A stretch of DNA of 64,000 nt from Selenomonas sp. GACV-9 (GCA_900116485.1 FPAX01000004.1:1-64000), one strand, 5' to 3'; shown: positions 50,152-60,195, counted from the stretch's first letter. The notes: generated by a model from the sequence alone, not told the origin. Made by a program: numbers and translations.

Positions 50152-50859
50152 ATGAATGTTGATATGGGAATTGTCCTTACAGGGACAATAAAACCTAATT
50201 CGAATTTTGTAGCAGTTAAAAGCGTTAGTGAAAGAAGGAAACAATATTTAGAAGCTATAAAATATTATTGCAAGTTTTGCCCTGTATGGTTTTTGGAGAA
50301 TTCAGAATATGATATAGAAAGCGATAATGATTTTAAAAAAATAGATGGGTTAATCATTGTGAAATGCCCTGTCTCCAAGGCGTATGATAAAGGGAAAGGA
50401 TATCAAGAGTTTGAAATGTTGGATAAATTCTTTTCGAGGACGGATATTCCGGAAATTATTATTAAGGTAACAGGTCGTTATATTATAGATGATTTTTCTC
50501 GAATAGTGCGTGATAGCCTTGAGATGGACGAAGCTTCTGTGTTAATTGATTTACACAAGAAATATAATTATGCAGATACTTATTTATTGACGTTTAAAAC
50601 TTCATATTATAGAAAAAATCTAATGGGATTGTTCAAAAGAGTAAATGATAGTATTGGCATTTATGTTGAACATATTTATTATGAATACTTTATAAAACAT
50701 AAAGAGGATTGTCGTTTGTATAAAAACGAATGCGATGTTTGCGGTGTAAGTGGGTCGTCAGGTGAAATATATGAACATAGAGTATGGTGGAAAAAAATTT
50801 TAAAATCATGTATACGAATATGCTTGGTTATCAAAGGAACAAAAACATTGCCTTGGTAA
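50152..50859 (+). CDS. Uncharacterised protein of the polysaccharide locus, possible glycosyltransferase
   Basis: 235 residues from ATG 50152. No signal peptide. It starts like a GT-A domain (MGIVLTGTIKPNSNFVAVKS) and has GLIIVKCPVSKAYDKGKGYQEFEML, KVTGRYIIDDFSRIV and a C-terminal basic and hydrophobic stretch that might associate with membrane. The TGRY segment resembles one seen in uncharacterised glycosyltransferase-like proteins of O-antigen loci. No DXD motif is obvious. Function not assigned; its place between wzx and gmd implies a role in the glycan. Confidence 0.6.
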   Translation: MNVDMGIVLTGTIKPNSNFVAVKSVSERRKQYLEAIKYYCKFCPVWFLENSEYDIESDNDFKKIDGLIIVKCPVSKAYDKGKGYQEFEMLDKFFSRTDIPEIIIKVTGRYIIDDFSRIVRDSLEMDEASVLIDLHKKYNYADTYLLTFKTSYYRKNLMGLFKRVNDSIGIYVEHIYYEYFIKHKEDCRLYKNECDVCGVSGSSGEIYEHRVWWKKILKSCIRICLVIKGTKTLPW

Positions 50860-50944
50860 TATTCGGTTATTGATATCTTTTTGGGGAAATCTATTGTTTT
50901 TATTTATATAGCGGAGCTTTTGATGTAGGAGGAAATTTAAAGTT

Positions 50945-52027
50945 ATGAAAAAAGCATTGATTACCGGTGTTACCGGTCAGGATGGTTCTTATTTAGCGGA
51001 GTTATTGCTGGAAAAAGATTATGAGGTGCATGGCATAATTCGCCGTTCTTCGGTGGATTATCGTGAACGTATTGCGCATTTAGAAGGAAAGCCGAATTTT
51101 CATTTGCATTATGGAGATATGGGCGACTCTATGGGACTGATGGCTGTCATCAGTTCGGTACGTCCTGACGAAATTTATAATTTGGCAGCCCAGAGTCATG
51201 TGCAGGTTTCTTTTGATGCTCCGGAATTTACGGCAGATGTGGATGCTACAGGTGTATTACGCATCCTAGAAGCCGTTCGCCTTTGCGGACTCAAGGATAC
51301 CTGCCGAATTTATCAGGCGTCTACGTCAGAGCTTTATGGCAAGGTTGAGGAGGTTCCGCAGAATGAGAATACGCCGTTCCATCCATATTCTCCGTACGCT
51401 GTGGCCAAGCAGTATGGTTTTTGGATTACGAAGGAGTATCGCGAGGCCTATGATATGTTCTGCTGCTCGGGGATTCTGTTCAACCATGAGTCGGAACGCC
51501 GCGGCGAAACTTTTGTTACGCGCAAGATTACGCTCGCAGCTGCCCGCATTGCGCAGGGTAAGCAGGAGAAATTGTATCTCGGTAATCTCGACAGTCTGCG
51601 TGACTGGGGCTATGCCAAAGATTATGTCGAGTGCATGTGGCTGATTCTGCAGCATGATAAGCCGGAAGATTTTGTTATTGCCACAGGTGTACAGCATTCA
51701 GTACGCGAGTTCTGTAAGCTGGCTTTCCATCATGCGGGCATTGAGCTGGAGTTTACTGGCGAAGGTATGGATGAGAAGGGCATTGATAAGGCTACAGGTA
51801 AGGTTGTAGTCGAGGTAAGTCCGGATTTCTATCGTCCTACTGATGTAGTAAATCTTTGGGGTGACCCGACAAAGGCAAAGAAAGAACTTGGGTGGAATCC
51901 AACGAAGACTACCTTTGAGCAGTTGGTAGAAATCATGGTCAAGCACGACATGGAAAAAGTTGCAGCTGAGCGACTGACGGAACATGTAAATTTAGCGGAA
52001 TTTTTGGAAAAGGGCATTATAAAATGA
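50945..52027 (+). CDS. gmd: GDP-mannose 4,6-dehydratase
   Basis: 360 residues. [20 protein letters not shown] (8-27) and VHGIIRRSS mark the NADP-binding site of Gmd; [19 protein letters not shown] holds the catalytic Tyr-Lys, and [19 protein letters not shown] is highly conserved. It forms GDP-4-keto-6-deoxymannose from GDP-mannose, the first step to GDP-fucose, completed by fcl downstream. GC content returns toward that of the host here. Confidence 0.96.
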   Translation: MKKALITGVTGQDGSYLAELLLEKDYEVHGIIRRSSVDYRERIAHLEGKPNFHLHYGDMGDSMGLMAVISSVRPDEIYNLAAQSHVQVSFDAPEFTADVDATGVLRILEAVRLCGLKDTCRIYQASTSELYGKVEEVPQNENTPFHPYSPYAVAKQYGFWITKEYREAYDMFCCSGILFNHESERRGETFVTRKITLAAARIAQGKQEKLYLGNLDSLRDWGYAKDYVECMWLILQHDKPEDFVIATGVQHSVREFCKLAFHHAGIELEFTGEGMDEKGIDKATGKVVVEVSPDFYRPTDVVNLWGDPTKAKKELGWNPTKTTFEQLVEIMVKHDMEKVAAERLTEHVNLAEFLEKGIIK

Positions 52028-52057
52028 CGAGTCAATTCTGACTCGTCATGCATAGGG

Positions 52058-52459
52058 TTATTCATTTGCCCAATCTTCAAGAGTTAATCCTTCTACTCGT
52101 TTAAACTCACGTGTGTTATTGGTTACTAATGTCATGTTCAATGCTTTTGCATGTGCGGCTATCTGTGTATCAAGTGGGCCAATAGGTGTACCATTTAATT
52201 CCAATGTGGCTCGTACTCTGCCATATTCATATGCAGCAAGTTCGTCGAAGGGCATGATGTTTATGGCAGATAGGAATAAAGTGAGTGCCAAGCGGTTTCT
52301 GGCTTTGGCCTGACTTTTTTCCACACCGTGGCAAAGCTCGGCATAGGTAATAGAGGATATGCAGATTTCTGATGGTTTGTGGGCTTGTAATCGAGCTAAA
52401 ACCTTTTCGGGACGTTTTTTGATAGCGAATATGCAGATGTTAGTGTCAAGCATATACAT
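52058..52459 (-). CDS. vapC: VapC-family PIN-domain toxin
   Basis: 133 residues. PIN acidic residues are seen in MLDTNICIFAIK (Asp5), SSITYAELCHGVEKS (Glu), and GPLDTQIAAHAKALNMTLVT and NNTREFKRVEGL. VapC toxins are Mg2+-dependent RNases, many cutting initiator tRNA. The start codon shares one base with the vapB stop. The pair sits on the opposite strand between gmd and manC. Confidence 0.93.
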   Translation of the reverse strand: MYMLDTNICIFAIKKRPEKVLARLQAHKPSEICISSITYAELCHGVEKSQAKARNRLALTLFLSAINIMPFDELAAYEYGRVRATLELNGTPIGPLDTQIAAHAKALNMTLVTNNTREFKRVEGLTLEDWANE

Positions 52460-52695
52460 TATAGTGCATCCCTTTCCTGTGTCTGGGGGATATCGCGACC
52501 GTCAGCCATGAAATCATCACTAAACAGATCCAGGCTGGTCAGTAACATATTCCAGCTGTCCTCTTGAGACTTAGGGAAGAGCATCAGTACATCACCGACT
52601 TTGTGTGTGAGGACTTCACTCTCGTTGAAGCGGTACTCTTTAGGCAGGCGAACGGCCTGACTTCTTCCATTTTTGAAAATTTTTGCTGTGAGCAT
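52459..52695 (-). CDS. vapB: VapB-family antitoxin
   Basis: 78 residues from ATG 52695, ten bases after AGAGG (GTG 52704 and ATG 52701 also in frame). MLTAKIFKNGRSQAVRLPKEYRF is the AbrB/SpoVT-type DNA-binding domain of VapB; the C-terminal part (DSWNMLLTSLDLFSDDFM) should bind the toxin. It neutralises VapC and represses its own operon. ATATATCAAAGTATATATCA repeats at 52720-52739 lie in the promoter region. Confidence 0.93.
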   Translation of the reverse strand: MLTAKIFKNGRSQAVRLPKEYRFNESEVLTHKVGDVLMLFPKSQEDSWNMLLTSLDLFSDDFMADGRDIPQTQERDAL

Positions 52696-52777
52696 AATCA
52701 TCACCTCTTTTTAAAGAAGTATATATCAAAGTATATATCAAGTCAAATCAATTATATTTATGATTGGAAGTGATTCT

Positions 52778-54085
52778 TTGCATATAGTGTTATTATCTGG
52801 TGGTTCCGGCAAGCGATTGTGGCCACTATCCAATGACATTCGCTCGAAACAGTTTATCCCGTTGTTTCCACAGGTGGATGGTTCATATCTATCTATGGCG
52901 CAACGGGTATTTCGGCAGATTCGCAAAGTAGATCGAACAGCTGACATCACTGTGGCTACGTCAAAATCGCAGGTGTCAACATTGAAAAATCAGTTGGGAG
53001 ATCGTGTGGATATTTCCGTGGAGCCATGCCGTCGGGATACGTTTCCTGCTATTGTACTGGTCAGTGCCTATCTTCATGATGTGAAGGGTGTAGGGACAGA
53101 TGAGGCGGTAGCCGTTTGCCCTGTTGATCCTTATGTGTCCACGGATTATTATCTTGCCGTTCAGCACTTAACGGAATTAGCGGCTAGAGGAACTGCTGAC
53201 TTGATGTTGATGGGCATTGAGCCGACTTATCCCAGTGAGAAGTATGGCTATATCATGCCGGCTTCAAAAGATGAAATAAGTAAGGTCGATTCCTTCAAGG
53301 AGAAGCCGACGGCAGCTAAGGCTGCTGAGTATATCGAAAAGGGTGCCTTGTGGAATAGTGGTGTTTTTGCTTATCGGCTTGGCTATGTGCTAGAAAAGGC
53401 GCATGAGCTGTTGGATTTCAAAGGCTACGAAGACTTATATGAGAACTACGGCAATCTGACGAAAATCAGTTTTGACTATGCTGTGGTGGAGAAGGAGCGG
53501 AGCATTAGCGTGCTCCGCTATGCTGGGGAATGGAAAGACCTGGGCACTTGGAATACCTTAACGGAAATCATGCATGAGCCGTTTATTGGCGATGTGACCA
53601 TGGATGATAGCTGCTTGGATACTCATGTGGTCAATGAAATGGATGTGCCGATCCTCGTGATGGGGGCCAAGAATCTTGTGGTGGCTGCTAGCCCTGAGGG
53701 GATATTGGTGGCGGATAAAGAGGCATCGAGTCATATCAAGCCCTATGTGGAAAATCTCACCCAGCAGGTAATGTTCGCGGAGAAATCCTGGGGCAGTTTC
53801 CAGATCATTGATGTGGAGGAAGACAGCCTGACCATCAAGGTGACACTGAATGCGGGCCACGGCATGAATTATCATAGCCATGCGCATCGGCAGGAGATAT
53901 GGAATGTCGTCAGTGGTGAGGGGACGGTCTTGCTGGATGGGCAGGAGCGTGTGGTTAAGGCTGGCGATATCGTAGAGCTGCCAGCGGGGTGCAAGCACAA
54001 GGTTACAGCGCAGAGCCGTATGACTATTATGGAAGTCCAGTTGGGCGAGGCTATCTCCAAGGCAGATAAAATCAAGTGGGAATAA
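52778..54085 (+). CDS. manC: Mannose-1-phosphate guanylyltransferase (with cupin domain)
   Basis: About 435 residues from TTG 52778, which follows GGAAGTGA; ATG 52760 is an in-frame alternative without ribosome binding site. The nucleotidyltransferase part has [20 protein letters not shown] and [20 protein letters not shown]-like [11 protein letters not shown] and LWNSGVFAY. The C-terminal cupin (about 340-430, [20 protein letters not shown]) is that of the isomerase domain of type II enzymes. It makes GDP-mannose. Confidence 0.94.
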   Translation: MHIVLLSGGSGKRLWPLSNDIRSKQFIPLFPQVDGSYLSMAQRVFRQIRKVDRTADITVATSKSQVSTLKNQLGDRVDISVEPCRRDTFPAIVLVSAYLHDVKGVGTDEAVAVCPVDPYVSTDYYLAVQHLTELAARGTADLMLMGIEPTYPSEKYGYIMPASKDEISKVDSFKEKPTAAKAAEYIEKGALWNSGVFAYRLGYVLEKAHELLDFKGYEDLYENYGNLTKISFDYAVVEKERSISVLRYAGEWKDLGTWNTLTEIMHEPFIGDVTMDDSCLDTHVVNEMDVPILVMGAKNLVVAASPEGILVADKEASSHIKPYVENLTQQVMFAEKSWGSFQIIDVEEDSLTIKVTLNAGHGMNYHSHAHRQEIWNVVSGEGTVLLDGQERVVKAGDIVELPAGCKHKVTAQSRMTIMEVQLGEAISKADKIKWE

Positions 54086-54099
54086 AGAGGCGTATCATA

Positions 54100-55044
54100 A
54101 TGATGGAAAAAAATGCAAAAATTTATGTAGCTGGTCACAGAGGTATGGTAGGCTCGGCTATTGTCCGGGAGCTTGAGCGGCAGGGGTATACGAATATCAT
54201 TACCCGTACACATAAGGAACTGGATTTGATCGATCAGGTGGCTGTGAATGTGTTCTTTGCGCAGGAAAAACCGGAGTATGTGTTCCTGGCAGCAGCCAAG
54301 GTTGGCGGTATCGTAGCCAATAGCGAGGCGTTAGCTGATTTCATGTATGACAACATGATGCTGGAGATGAACGTGATTCATGCAGCTTGGAAAAATGGCT
54401 GCAAGAAATTGGAATTCTTAGGCTCCAGCTGCATTTATCCGCGCATGGCACCACAGCCGATGAAGGAATCGTGCCTGCTGACGTCGGAGCTGGAGAAAAC
54501 AAATGAGGCCTATGCACTGGCCAAGATTTCCGGGCTTAAATACTGTGAGTTTTTGAATAAGCAGTATGGTACAGACTATATTTCTGTTATGCCGACGAAT
54601 CTTTATGGGCCCAATGATAACTATCATCCTACCCACAGTCATGTACTACCTGCACTTATTCGGCGCTTTCATGAAGCGAAAGAACAGGGGCTTGCGAAGG
54701 TAGCATGTTGGGGAGATGGCTCGCCTTTGCGTGAATTTCTTTATGTAGATGATTTGGCTAATCTCTGCGTGTTCCTGATGAATAATTATAGCGGCAACGA
54801 AACCGTTAACGCGGGAACAGGTAAGGAACTTTCCATCAAGGAGTTGACTGAGCTGGTGGCAGAGGTTATCGGATACGAAGGTGAAATTGTTTGGGATACC
54901 AGCAAGCCAAACGGCACGCCCCGCAAGCTCCTCGATGTGTCTAAAGCTGAGAAATTAGGTTGGACGTATAAGACAAAGTTAAAAGATGGCATTAAGCTGG
55001 CTTATGAAGATTTCTTAAACAATCCCATGCGGGCTGAGCGTTAA
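54100..55044 (+). CDS. fcl: GDP-L-fucose synthase
   Basis: 314 residues from ATG 54100. [18 protein letters not shown] (NADP site), [32 protein letters not shown] and the catalytic [15 protein letters not shown] are diagnostic of Fcl/WcaG. It epimerises and reduces GDP-4-keto-6-deoxymannose to GDP-L-fucose for the GT11 fucosyltransferase. It follows manC by 14 bases. Confidence 0.96.
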   Translation: MMEKNAKIYVAGHRGMVGSAIVRELERQGYTNIITRTHKELDLIDQVAVNVFFAQEKPEYVFLAAAKVGGIVANSEALADFMYDNMMLEMNVIHAAWKNGCKKLEFLGSSCIYPRMAPQPMKESCLLTSELEKTNEAYALAKISGLKYCEFLNKQYGTDYISVMPTNLYGPNDNYHPTHSHVLPALIRRFHEAKEQGLAKVACWGDGSPLREFLYVDDLANLCVFLMNNYSGNETVNAGTGKELSIKELTELVAEVIGYEGEIVWDTSKPNGTPRKLLDVSKAEKLGWTYKTKLKDGIKLAYEDFLNNPMRAER

Positions 55045-55056
55045 GGAGTTGATGGC

Positions 55057-56104
55057 GTGGAAGTAAAAAAACGCGATGCCTATTTGGATATTGTCAAGGG
55101 CATAGCTATCATCGCAGTAGTAGTTGGACACTGCATTCAGTTTGGTAGCGGAGCCGAATTCATGCAAGGCGATTTTTTTTATAATGATGTGTTTCGTTTT
55201 ATTTATAGTTGGCATATGCCTTTGTTTATGCTGGTAAGTGGTTATCTTTTCAGCTTTAGCGTAAGACGCCATGATTGGCGAGCACTTATAATCAGCCGTT
55301 TTAAACAATTGGTCTTGCCTATGCTGTCATGGGCTATATTGATAACAATCGTTTTATGTACACTCGGGGGGGGGCAAAGGTACATTTGCCCATGATTTAA
55401 CCAGACATTTCTTTAATGATATTTGGTTCTTGTGGGCAATATTCTACAATTCGCTGTTAGTCTTGATGATAAGAAAGCTGTTAGCAGATAATATTTTAGC
55501 TTATGTAGGGCTTTATATGCTGACATTCGTAGTTCCGGACAGTTTCAATGCAGCGCTCTATAAGTTTATGTATCCATTTTTTGTGAGCTCATATTTGTAT
55601 GGAGCTGGCAAACTGTCTAGGGTTAAAAGATTCTTTTCCAGAAATAAATTGCAGGTTTTATTGCTGACCATTATTGTTTATGCGGGGCTTTTTTCTATGT
55701 ATGGCTATTATGCCTACATATACACATCCGGCTATGCAGTCGTGGGGCTTAGGTCGCATATAGTTACAGAATGGAAGTTTTGGAATGATATTTACAGGAT
55801 GTTGATTGGCTTTGCTGGGGCTTTAATGTTTTTGCTGTTGTTGCGTCTGATCTATGACAACAGTCGCATGATATTAGACAGGGGATGGTCCTTGCTGCAG
55901 AATATTGGTATTGCGTCGTTAGCTATTTATATTATATCTGGCTATATTTACGGATATATACTACCAAAGCTTTGCAGAGATTTTGAGTTGAATTATGCAA
56001 TGACAATTCTGGAATCAGTTTTAGTTTTGTCGGCTTGCTATGTCGGTTTTGTAATAATTCGCAAACAAAAAATTGCGAATAGATTTTTGTTCGGTGGCAG
56101 ATAA
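55057..56104 (+). pseudogene. Acyltransferase family 3, frame broken at a G9 tract (probably phase-variable, off)
   Basis: GTG 55057 follows AAGGAG. The first frame encodes DAYLDIVKGIAIIAVVVGHC and WHMPLFMLVSGYLFSF, the N-terminus of the membrane acyltransferase_3 family (O-acetyltransferases, including fucose acetyltransferases). After CTC and nine G it runs into a stop at 55393-55395. The rest (HDLTRHFFNDIWFLWAIFYN onward, to 56104) continues in another frame. With eight G the two halves join into about 348 residues, the normal length. It would O-acetylate the polysaccharide when on. Confidence 0.85.
55366..55374 (+). repeat. Poly-G tract (G9) inside the acyltransferase gene
   Basis: Nine consecutive G, the longest G run noted in the window. 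Lengths of 8 or 11 would restore the reading frame; 9 and 10 do not. A sequencing error in the homopolymer is the alternative explanation. Confidence 0.9.
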
Positions 56105-56137
56105 AAATATATTTGACATAATAAAGGATTTTGATTT

Positions 56138-57490
56138 ATGAGTTATTGCACAGAGGCCTTTGGAGCCTATGATATCCGGGGGATTTACCCCAAAACGATA
56201 AATGAAGATATTGCCTATCGCATTGGCAGATTCTTCCCCAGCTTGTTTGGAGCAAAGAAGGTTGTGGTAGGGAATGATATCCGTTTGTCCGGGTCGGCTT
56301 TGAAGGAAGCTTTGGTCAGAGGGCTGATAGAATCCGGTTGTGATGTCTTGGATATCGGTCAGTGTGGTACGGAGATGATTTATTTCGCCACGGCGCATCT
56401 GAAACTGGACGGCGGTGTCATGATTACTGCCAGTCACAATCCCAAGGAATACAACGGCATGAAGTTTGTGCGACAGGAGGCTCGCCCGATTTCTGGGGAT
56501 ACTGGTCTGCGGGATTTGGAAAAGCTGGTGGCTGATGGTGAGCTGCCAGCTGCGGCAGAAACAGCAGGTAAAGTGGAGATGGTGGATATTGCCGAAGCGT
56601 ATGTAAAGCATATCCTTTCCTATGTAGATGTATCTCAGTTAAAGCCGCTGAAAGTGGTAGTCAATGCCGGCAATGGTGCGGCAGGGCCAATCCTGGATGT
56701 GATGGAGAAATATCTGCCATTTGAATTGGTAAAGGTTCATCATCAGCCGGATGGTAACTTCCCCAATGGCGTACCCAATCCGCTGCTACCCGAAAATCGT
56801 GAGACTACAGCCAAAGCTGTGCGAGAGTCTGGCGCTGATGCTGGTGTTGCCTGGGATGGAGACTTTGACCGCTGCTTCCTGTTTGATGAGCAGGGGAACT
56901 TTATCGAGGGCTACTATATGGTAGGTTTCCTTGCCACAGCGTTCTTGCAGAAGAATCCTGGGGAGAAAATCATCTATGATCCGCGGCTTACATGGAATAC
57001 GGAGGAGCTGGTGGAAGAAAACGGTGGCATTCCAGTAATATCCAAGAGTGGTCATGCATTTATCAAGGAAAAGATGCGGGCAGAGAATGCCATCTACGGC
57101 GGTGAGATGAGTGCTCATCATTATTTCCGTGACTTTTCCTATTGCGACAGCGGCATGATTCCCTGGCTGCTGGTTCTGGAGCTGCTCTCAAGATCCGGTA
57201 AAATGTTGTCTGAGCTGATGAAGGAACGTATGGAACGCTATCCATGCTCTGGAGAAATCAATAGCAAGGTTAAAGACGCATATGAAGTTTTAGCTCGGAT
57301 TGAGGTGGAGTATGGGAGCAAGGGGCAGATCACGAAGATTGATGGTCTATCTGTAGCCTTTGATGATTGGCGATTTAATTTACGTAAGTCTAATACCGAA
57401 CCTGTGATTCGCCTCAACGTTGAGTCTAGGCATGATGATAATCTGATGAGGAAAAAGACCAAAGAATTGCTGGAGAAGATTCGTATGTAG
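56138..57490 (+). CDS. manB: Phosphomannomutase/phosphoglucomutase
   Basis: 450 residues. The N-terminus [20 protein letters not shown], phosphoserine loop [19 protein letters not shown] (Ser near 99), metal loop [15 protein letters not shown] near 245, [13 protein letters not shown] near 325 and the C-terminal [15 protein letters not shown] are those of the alpha-D-phosphohexomutase family. It supplies mannose-1-phosphate to ManC. Confidence 0.95.
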   Translation: MSYCTEAFGAYDIRGIYPKTINEDIAYRIGRFFPSLFGAKKVVVGNDIRLSGSALKEALVRGLIESGCDVLDIGQCGTEMIYFATAHLKLDGGVMITASHNPKEYNGMKFVRQEARPISGDTGLRDLEKLVADGELPAAAETAGKVEMVDIAEAYVKHILSYVDVSQLKPLKVVVNAGNGAAGPILDVMEKYLPFELVKVHHQPDGNFPNGVPNPLLPENRETTAKAVRESGADAGVAWDGDFDRCFLFDEQGNFIEGYYMVGFLATAFLQKNPGEKIIYDPRLTWNTEELVEENGGIPVISKSGHAFIKEKMRAENAIYGGEMSAHHYFRDFSYCDSGMIPWLLVLELLSRSGKMLSELMKERMERYPCSGEINSKVKDAYEVLARIEVEYGSKGQITKIDGLSVAFDDWRFNLRKSNTEPVIRLNVESRHDDNLMRKKTKELLEKIRM

Positions 57491-57507
57491 AAATAGGGGG
57501 CTATGTA

Positions 57508-58437
57508 ATGAAGGTTCTGGTAACAGGGGGCGCAGGTTTTATTGGTTCACATTTAGTGCGCCAGCTCTTGCAATCTGCTCATCAAGTATTTGTGTTGGAT
57601 AATGTCAGTTCTGGGGCATGGCAACATTTGCCACAAGGAAAAGATACTTGTGTTTGTTGGCAAATGGATATCCGGGATGCATTAGCAAAGGAAAAGATTC
57701 AGCAGGAAAAATTTGATGTCATTGTGCATTTAGCTGCTCAGACCATGGTAGATGCTTCGATAAAAGATCCCGTTTATGATGCATCAGAGAATATCATGGG
57801 AACGCTCAATGTTTTAGAGGCAGCACGTCAGTGTGGGGCTCGAGTGATTTTTGCTTCGACAGCAGCTGCCTATGGCGATGTGGTAGAGTCTGATTTACCA
57901 CTACTGGAGACGCATGAACTTTTGCCACAGTCTTTTTATGGACTGACAAAGGTTGGGGTTGAGAAATATTTAGCGCTATATCATGAGCATTATGGCCTGG
58001 ATTATGTTGTTTTCCGCTTTGCGAATGTATATGGTGAGCGGCAGGGCGATAGCGGCGAAGGTGGCGTTATCAGCATATTTGCTAAGCGCATCGCAGCGGG
58101 GCAGGATATTACCATTTATGGTGACGGTACACAGACGCGTGATTTTGTGTATGCAGGTGATATTGCTCGCGGTATCTGCAAGGCGATGACGACGGAAAAT
58201 GTGAATGCTGTATATAACCTTAGCACGCAGACGGAGACTAGTTTGTTGGAGCTGGTAAAAACATTGAGCGAGGTTTCGGGATGCGAAATCACGACCAAAT
58301 TCGACTCACCGCGTGAAGGAGATATATACCGATCGATGCTTTCTAATCAGAAGGCAAAGACAGGTTTAGGTTGGGCGCCGCAAGTTTCCTTAAAAGAAGG
58401 TTTGCAGCGGACAATTGAATATTTTTGTGGAAATTGA
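57508..58437 (+). CDS. galE: NAD-dependent sugar epimerase (UDP-glucose 4-epimerase-like)
   Basis: 309 residues, extended SDR. VTGGAGFIGSHLVRQLLQ (NAD site), VHLAAQTMVDASIKDPVYDA, FASTAAAYGDV (catalytic Ser/Thr), YGLTKVGVEKYLALY (Tyr-Lys) and FRFANVYGERQ are typical of the GalE group. It probably provides UDP-galactose or UDP-GalNAc for the glycan, fitting the GT6/GT11 enzymes. Exact substrate is inferred. Last gene of the locus. Confidence 0.85.
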   Translation: MKVLVTGGAGFIGSHLVRQLLQSAHQVFVLDNVSSGAWQHLPQGKDTCVCWQMDIRDALAKEKIQQEKFDVIVHLAAQTMVDASIKDPVYDASENIMGTLNVLEAARQCGARVIFASTAAAYGDVVESDLPLLETHELLPQSFYGLTKVGVEKYLALYHEHYGLDYVVFRFANVYGERQGDSGEGGVISIFAKRIAAGQDITIYGDGTQTRDFVYAGDIARGICKAMTTENVNAVYNLSTQTETSLLELVKTLSEVSGCEITTKFDSPREGDIYRSMLSNQKAKTGLGWAPQVSLKEGLQRTIEYFCGN

Positions 58438-58475
58438 CATTCACTGAAGATAAGAGGGAGTTGTGAGGTGATTGA

Positions 58476-58658
58476 ATGTTTATAGTCAAGAAGAACTCTG
58501 AGATGATGAATAAGACGTTTCGCTTGCCTGTCGATTTGTTGGAACGGCTCACTGAGGTGGCGAAGGCGCAGGAGGTGTCGGTCAATAATCTTGTGCAACA
58601 GTGCTGTGAGTATGCGTTAGGCGAGATGGCAGAGGCTAAAAGACCGGTGAAGAGATAA
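58476..58658 (+). CDS. Small ribbon-helix-helix protein
   Basis: 60 residues. NKTFRLPVDLLERLTEVAKA and EVSVNNLVQQCCEYALGEM fit the Arc/MetJ ribbon-helix-helix fold (one strand, two helices). Such small proteins are often antitoxins or regulators, but no partner toxin is adjacent on this strand. GAGGTGATTGA precedes the ATG. A terminator follows. Confidence 0.75.
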   Translation: MFIVKKNSEMMNKTFRLPVDLLERLTEVAKAQEVSVNNLVQQCCEYALGEMAEAKRPVKR

Positions 58659-58707
58659 CGAAGGAAGCGGCGTCAAGTGATGAAGTTCAGCAGAGTGAAT
58701 TAAAGAT

Positions 58708-58742
58708 GAGCCTGACCATCGATATCGTGGTCAGGCTCGTTT
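58708..58742. terminator. Rho-independent terminator
   Basis: GAGCCTGACCA (58708-58718) with TGGTCAGGCTC (58728-58738), followed by GTTTTAG. It ends the RHH transcript and probably the convergent Rpn transcript. Confidence 0.8.
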
Positions 58743-58795
58743 TAGCTATTGATAACATTGGGGGAGTTATTGCTTACGTTATTTAGCGCTTACAG

Positions 58796-59626
58796 TTATT
58801 CTGTGATTGGGATGTTGTTTTCTTTGGCGAAGGCGATAATACGTTCTTTAGACCAATCAACGGCATCGATGATTTCGATTAATGGTTTATGTTTTAGGAG
58901 CATGCGTTTTACGATGGTCATTTCCATGTTGCGTTCGCCTTCAGCACGCCCTTCGTTTAAGACCTCATTCATGATTTCGCACATTTTGCTCACTCCTTTG
59001 TCGTTGGTTTTGTAGAATTTTACTCGTTGCGCTAATTCAGGATAATACATGTCATCTGCATTGGTGCAGTGAAAATCATGCATTAAACGGCCGAGTGCAT
59101 CGTCGGCTTGATGTGCTGCGTTTACGTAGATGATATCGGCATTGTCATGGAAGGTGGAATTGTTCATTTCCTCGATTTTACGCCGGATGTGGTAGATTGG
59201 TTGGTTTCCTTGTAGCACATCATGTTCTGTGATGAATATGACGCAGGTTTTTGGTAGATCCTTCCAATTGGTGCTTTTTTGCACTTCCATGGCATCGAGC
59301 AGGCTGCTGTTGTAGCGGGCTCGGAGCGGAACAGCACCAGCATCACTGCGCTGGACTTCAAAGTCATACGCGGTTCCCTGTGAGTCTTTAGCAAAAACGT
59401 CGAAACGAACCTCGCGCCCATATAGGTTGGGAACTGTGTTTTGCGTAACCATTTCCATGATTTGCAAATCGTCACGTCCTTGTATAATGCGCAGGAGCAA
59501 TTCCATTCCTTGTGGGTATCCATCGAAGCAACTGTTGAAAAAGGTATCGTCTAATAACTTGAATCTTTTGATTCGCGCCAGGTTTCTTTGCCGGCGCAGT
59601 TCCTCTTGCGTTGCCGTTTGAGCCAC
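58796..59626 (-). CDS. Rpn/PD-(D/E)XK nuclease family protein
   Basis: 276 residues from GTG 59626, after GAAGGAAG. The N-terminal domain has the PD-(D/E)XK-type core (LLDDTFFNSCFDG, then VRFDVFAKDSQGTAYDFEVQ, with the acidic D and ExQ residues) of recombination-promoting nuclease/transposase-like proteins (Pfam PF12784). The C-terminal region is helical and charged. Family members have been linked to recombination and anti-phage defence. A second, truncated copy of its C-terminal third lies 1,058 bases away. Confidence 0.88.
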   Translation of the reverse strand: MAQTATQEELRRQRNLARIKRFKLLDDTFFNSCFDGYPQGMELLLRIIQGRDDLQIMEMVTQNTVPNLYGREVRFDVFAKDSQGTAYDFEVQRSDAGAVPLRARYNSSLLDAMEVQKSTNWKDLPKTCVIFITEHDVLQGNQPIYHIRRKIEEMNNSTFHDNADIIYVNAAHQADDALGRLMHDFHCTNADDMYYPELAQRVKFYKTNDKGVSKMCEIMNEVLNEGRAEGERNMEMTIVKRMLLKHKPLIEIIDAVDWSKERIIAFAKENNIPITE

Positions 59627-59803
59627 CTTCCTTCTTCAATTATAAAAAAATGTAAGATGTGGTGCAAGTGATTTACTTTACAAACAAATGTTTCCGCATA
59701 TATTATATCACAATAGGAACGTAGATTCTATATAGGATAAAGTATACAATAAGAATGATGGCATTAAATTTGAACAAGATGCCTTAGAACTAATTGAGAA
59801 AAT

Positions 59804-59836
59804 AAAATGCCGAGGTAGTATTGCCCCGGCATTTTT
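59804..59836. terminator. Bidirectional terminator beside the Rpn fragment
   Basis: AAATGCCG (59805-59812) with CGGCATTT (59827-59834) and A/T runs at both ends. It lies just beyond the stop of the minus-strand Rpn fragment and suggests that the fragment was once a full transcription unit. Confidence 0.65.
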
Positions 59837-59852
59837 ATAACGAAAAGATATG

Positions 59853-60173
59853 GTTATTCTGTAATTGTGATGTTGTTTTCTTTGGCGAAGGCGATGACAC
59901 GTTCCCTAGACCAATCGACGGCATCAATGATTTCTATTAATGGTTTATGCTTTAGGAGCATGCGTTTTACGATGGTCATTTCCATGTTGCGTTCGCCTTC
60001 AGCACGCCCTTCGTTTAAGACCTCATTCATGATTTCGCACATTTTGCTCACTCCTTTGTCGTTGGTTTTGTAGAATTTTACTCGTTGCGCTAATTCAGGA
60101 TAATACATGTCATCTGCATTGGTGCAGTGAAAATCATGCATTAAACGGCCGAGTGCATCGTCGGCTTGATGTG
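59853..60173 (-). pseudogene. Truncated duplicate of the Rpn gene (C-terminal third)
   Basis: This segment repeats 58795-59115 in the same orientation, nearly identical over the inner ~220 bases and more diverged toward the 3' end. It encodes a 95-residue frame from ATG 60141 to 59854 that matches the last 95 residues of the full protein with three substitutions (SKERI to SRERV, NNIPI to NNITI). The nuclease domain is missing; the copy ends abruptly 23 bases before the Fic promoter. It may be a remnant or a free C-terminal domain. Confidence 0.8.
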
Positions 60174-60195
60174 GTGCAACTGCTTACGAAAGGTC

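Noticed and set aside
58796-60173. Insertion sequence built from the two Rpn copies
   Set aside because: The copies are direct, one is truncated, and no terminal inverted repeats or target duplications were seen; the family is named transposase-like but does not define an IS here.
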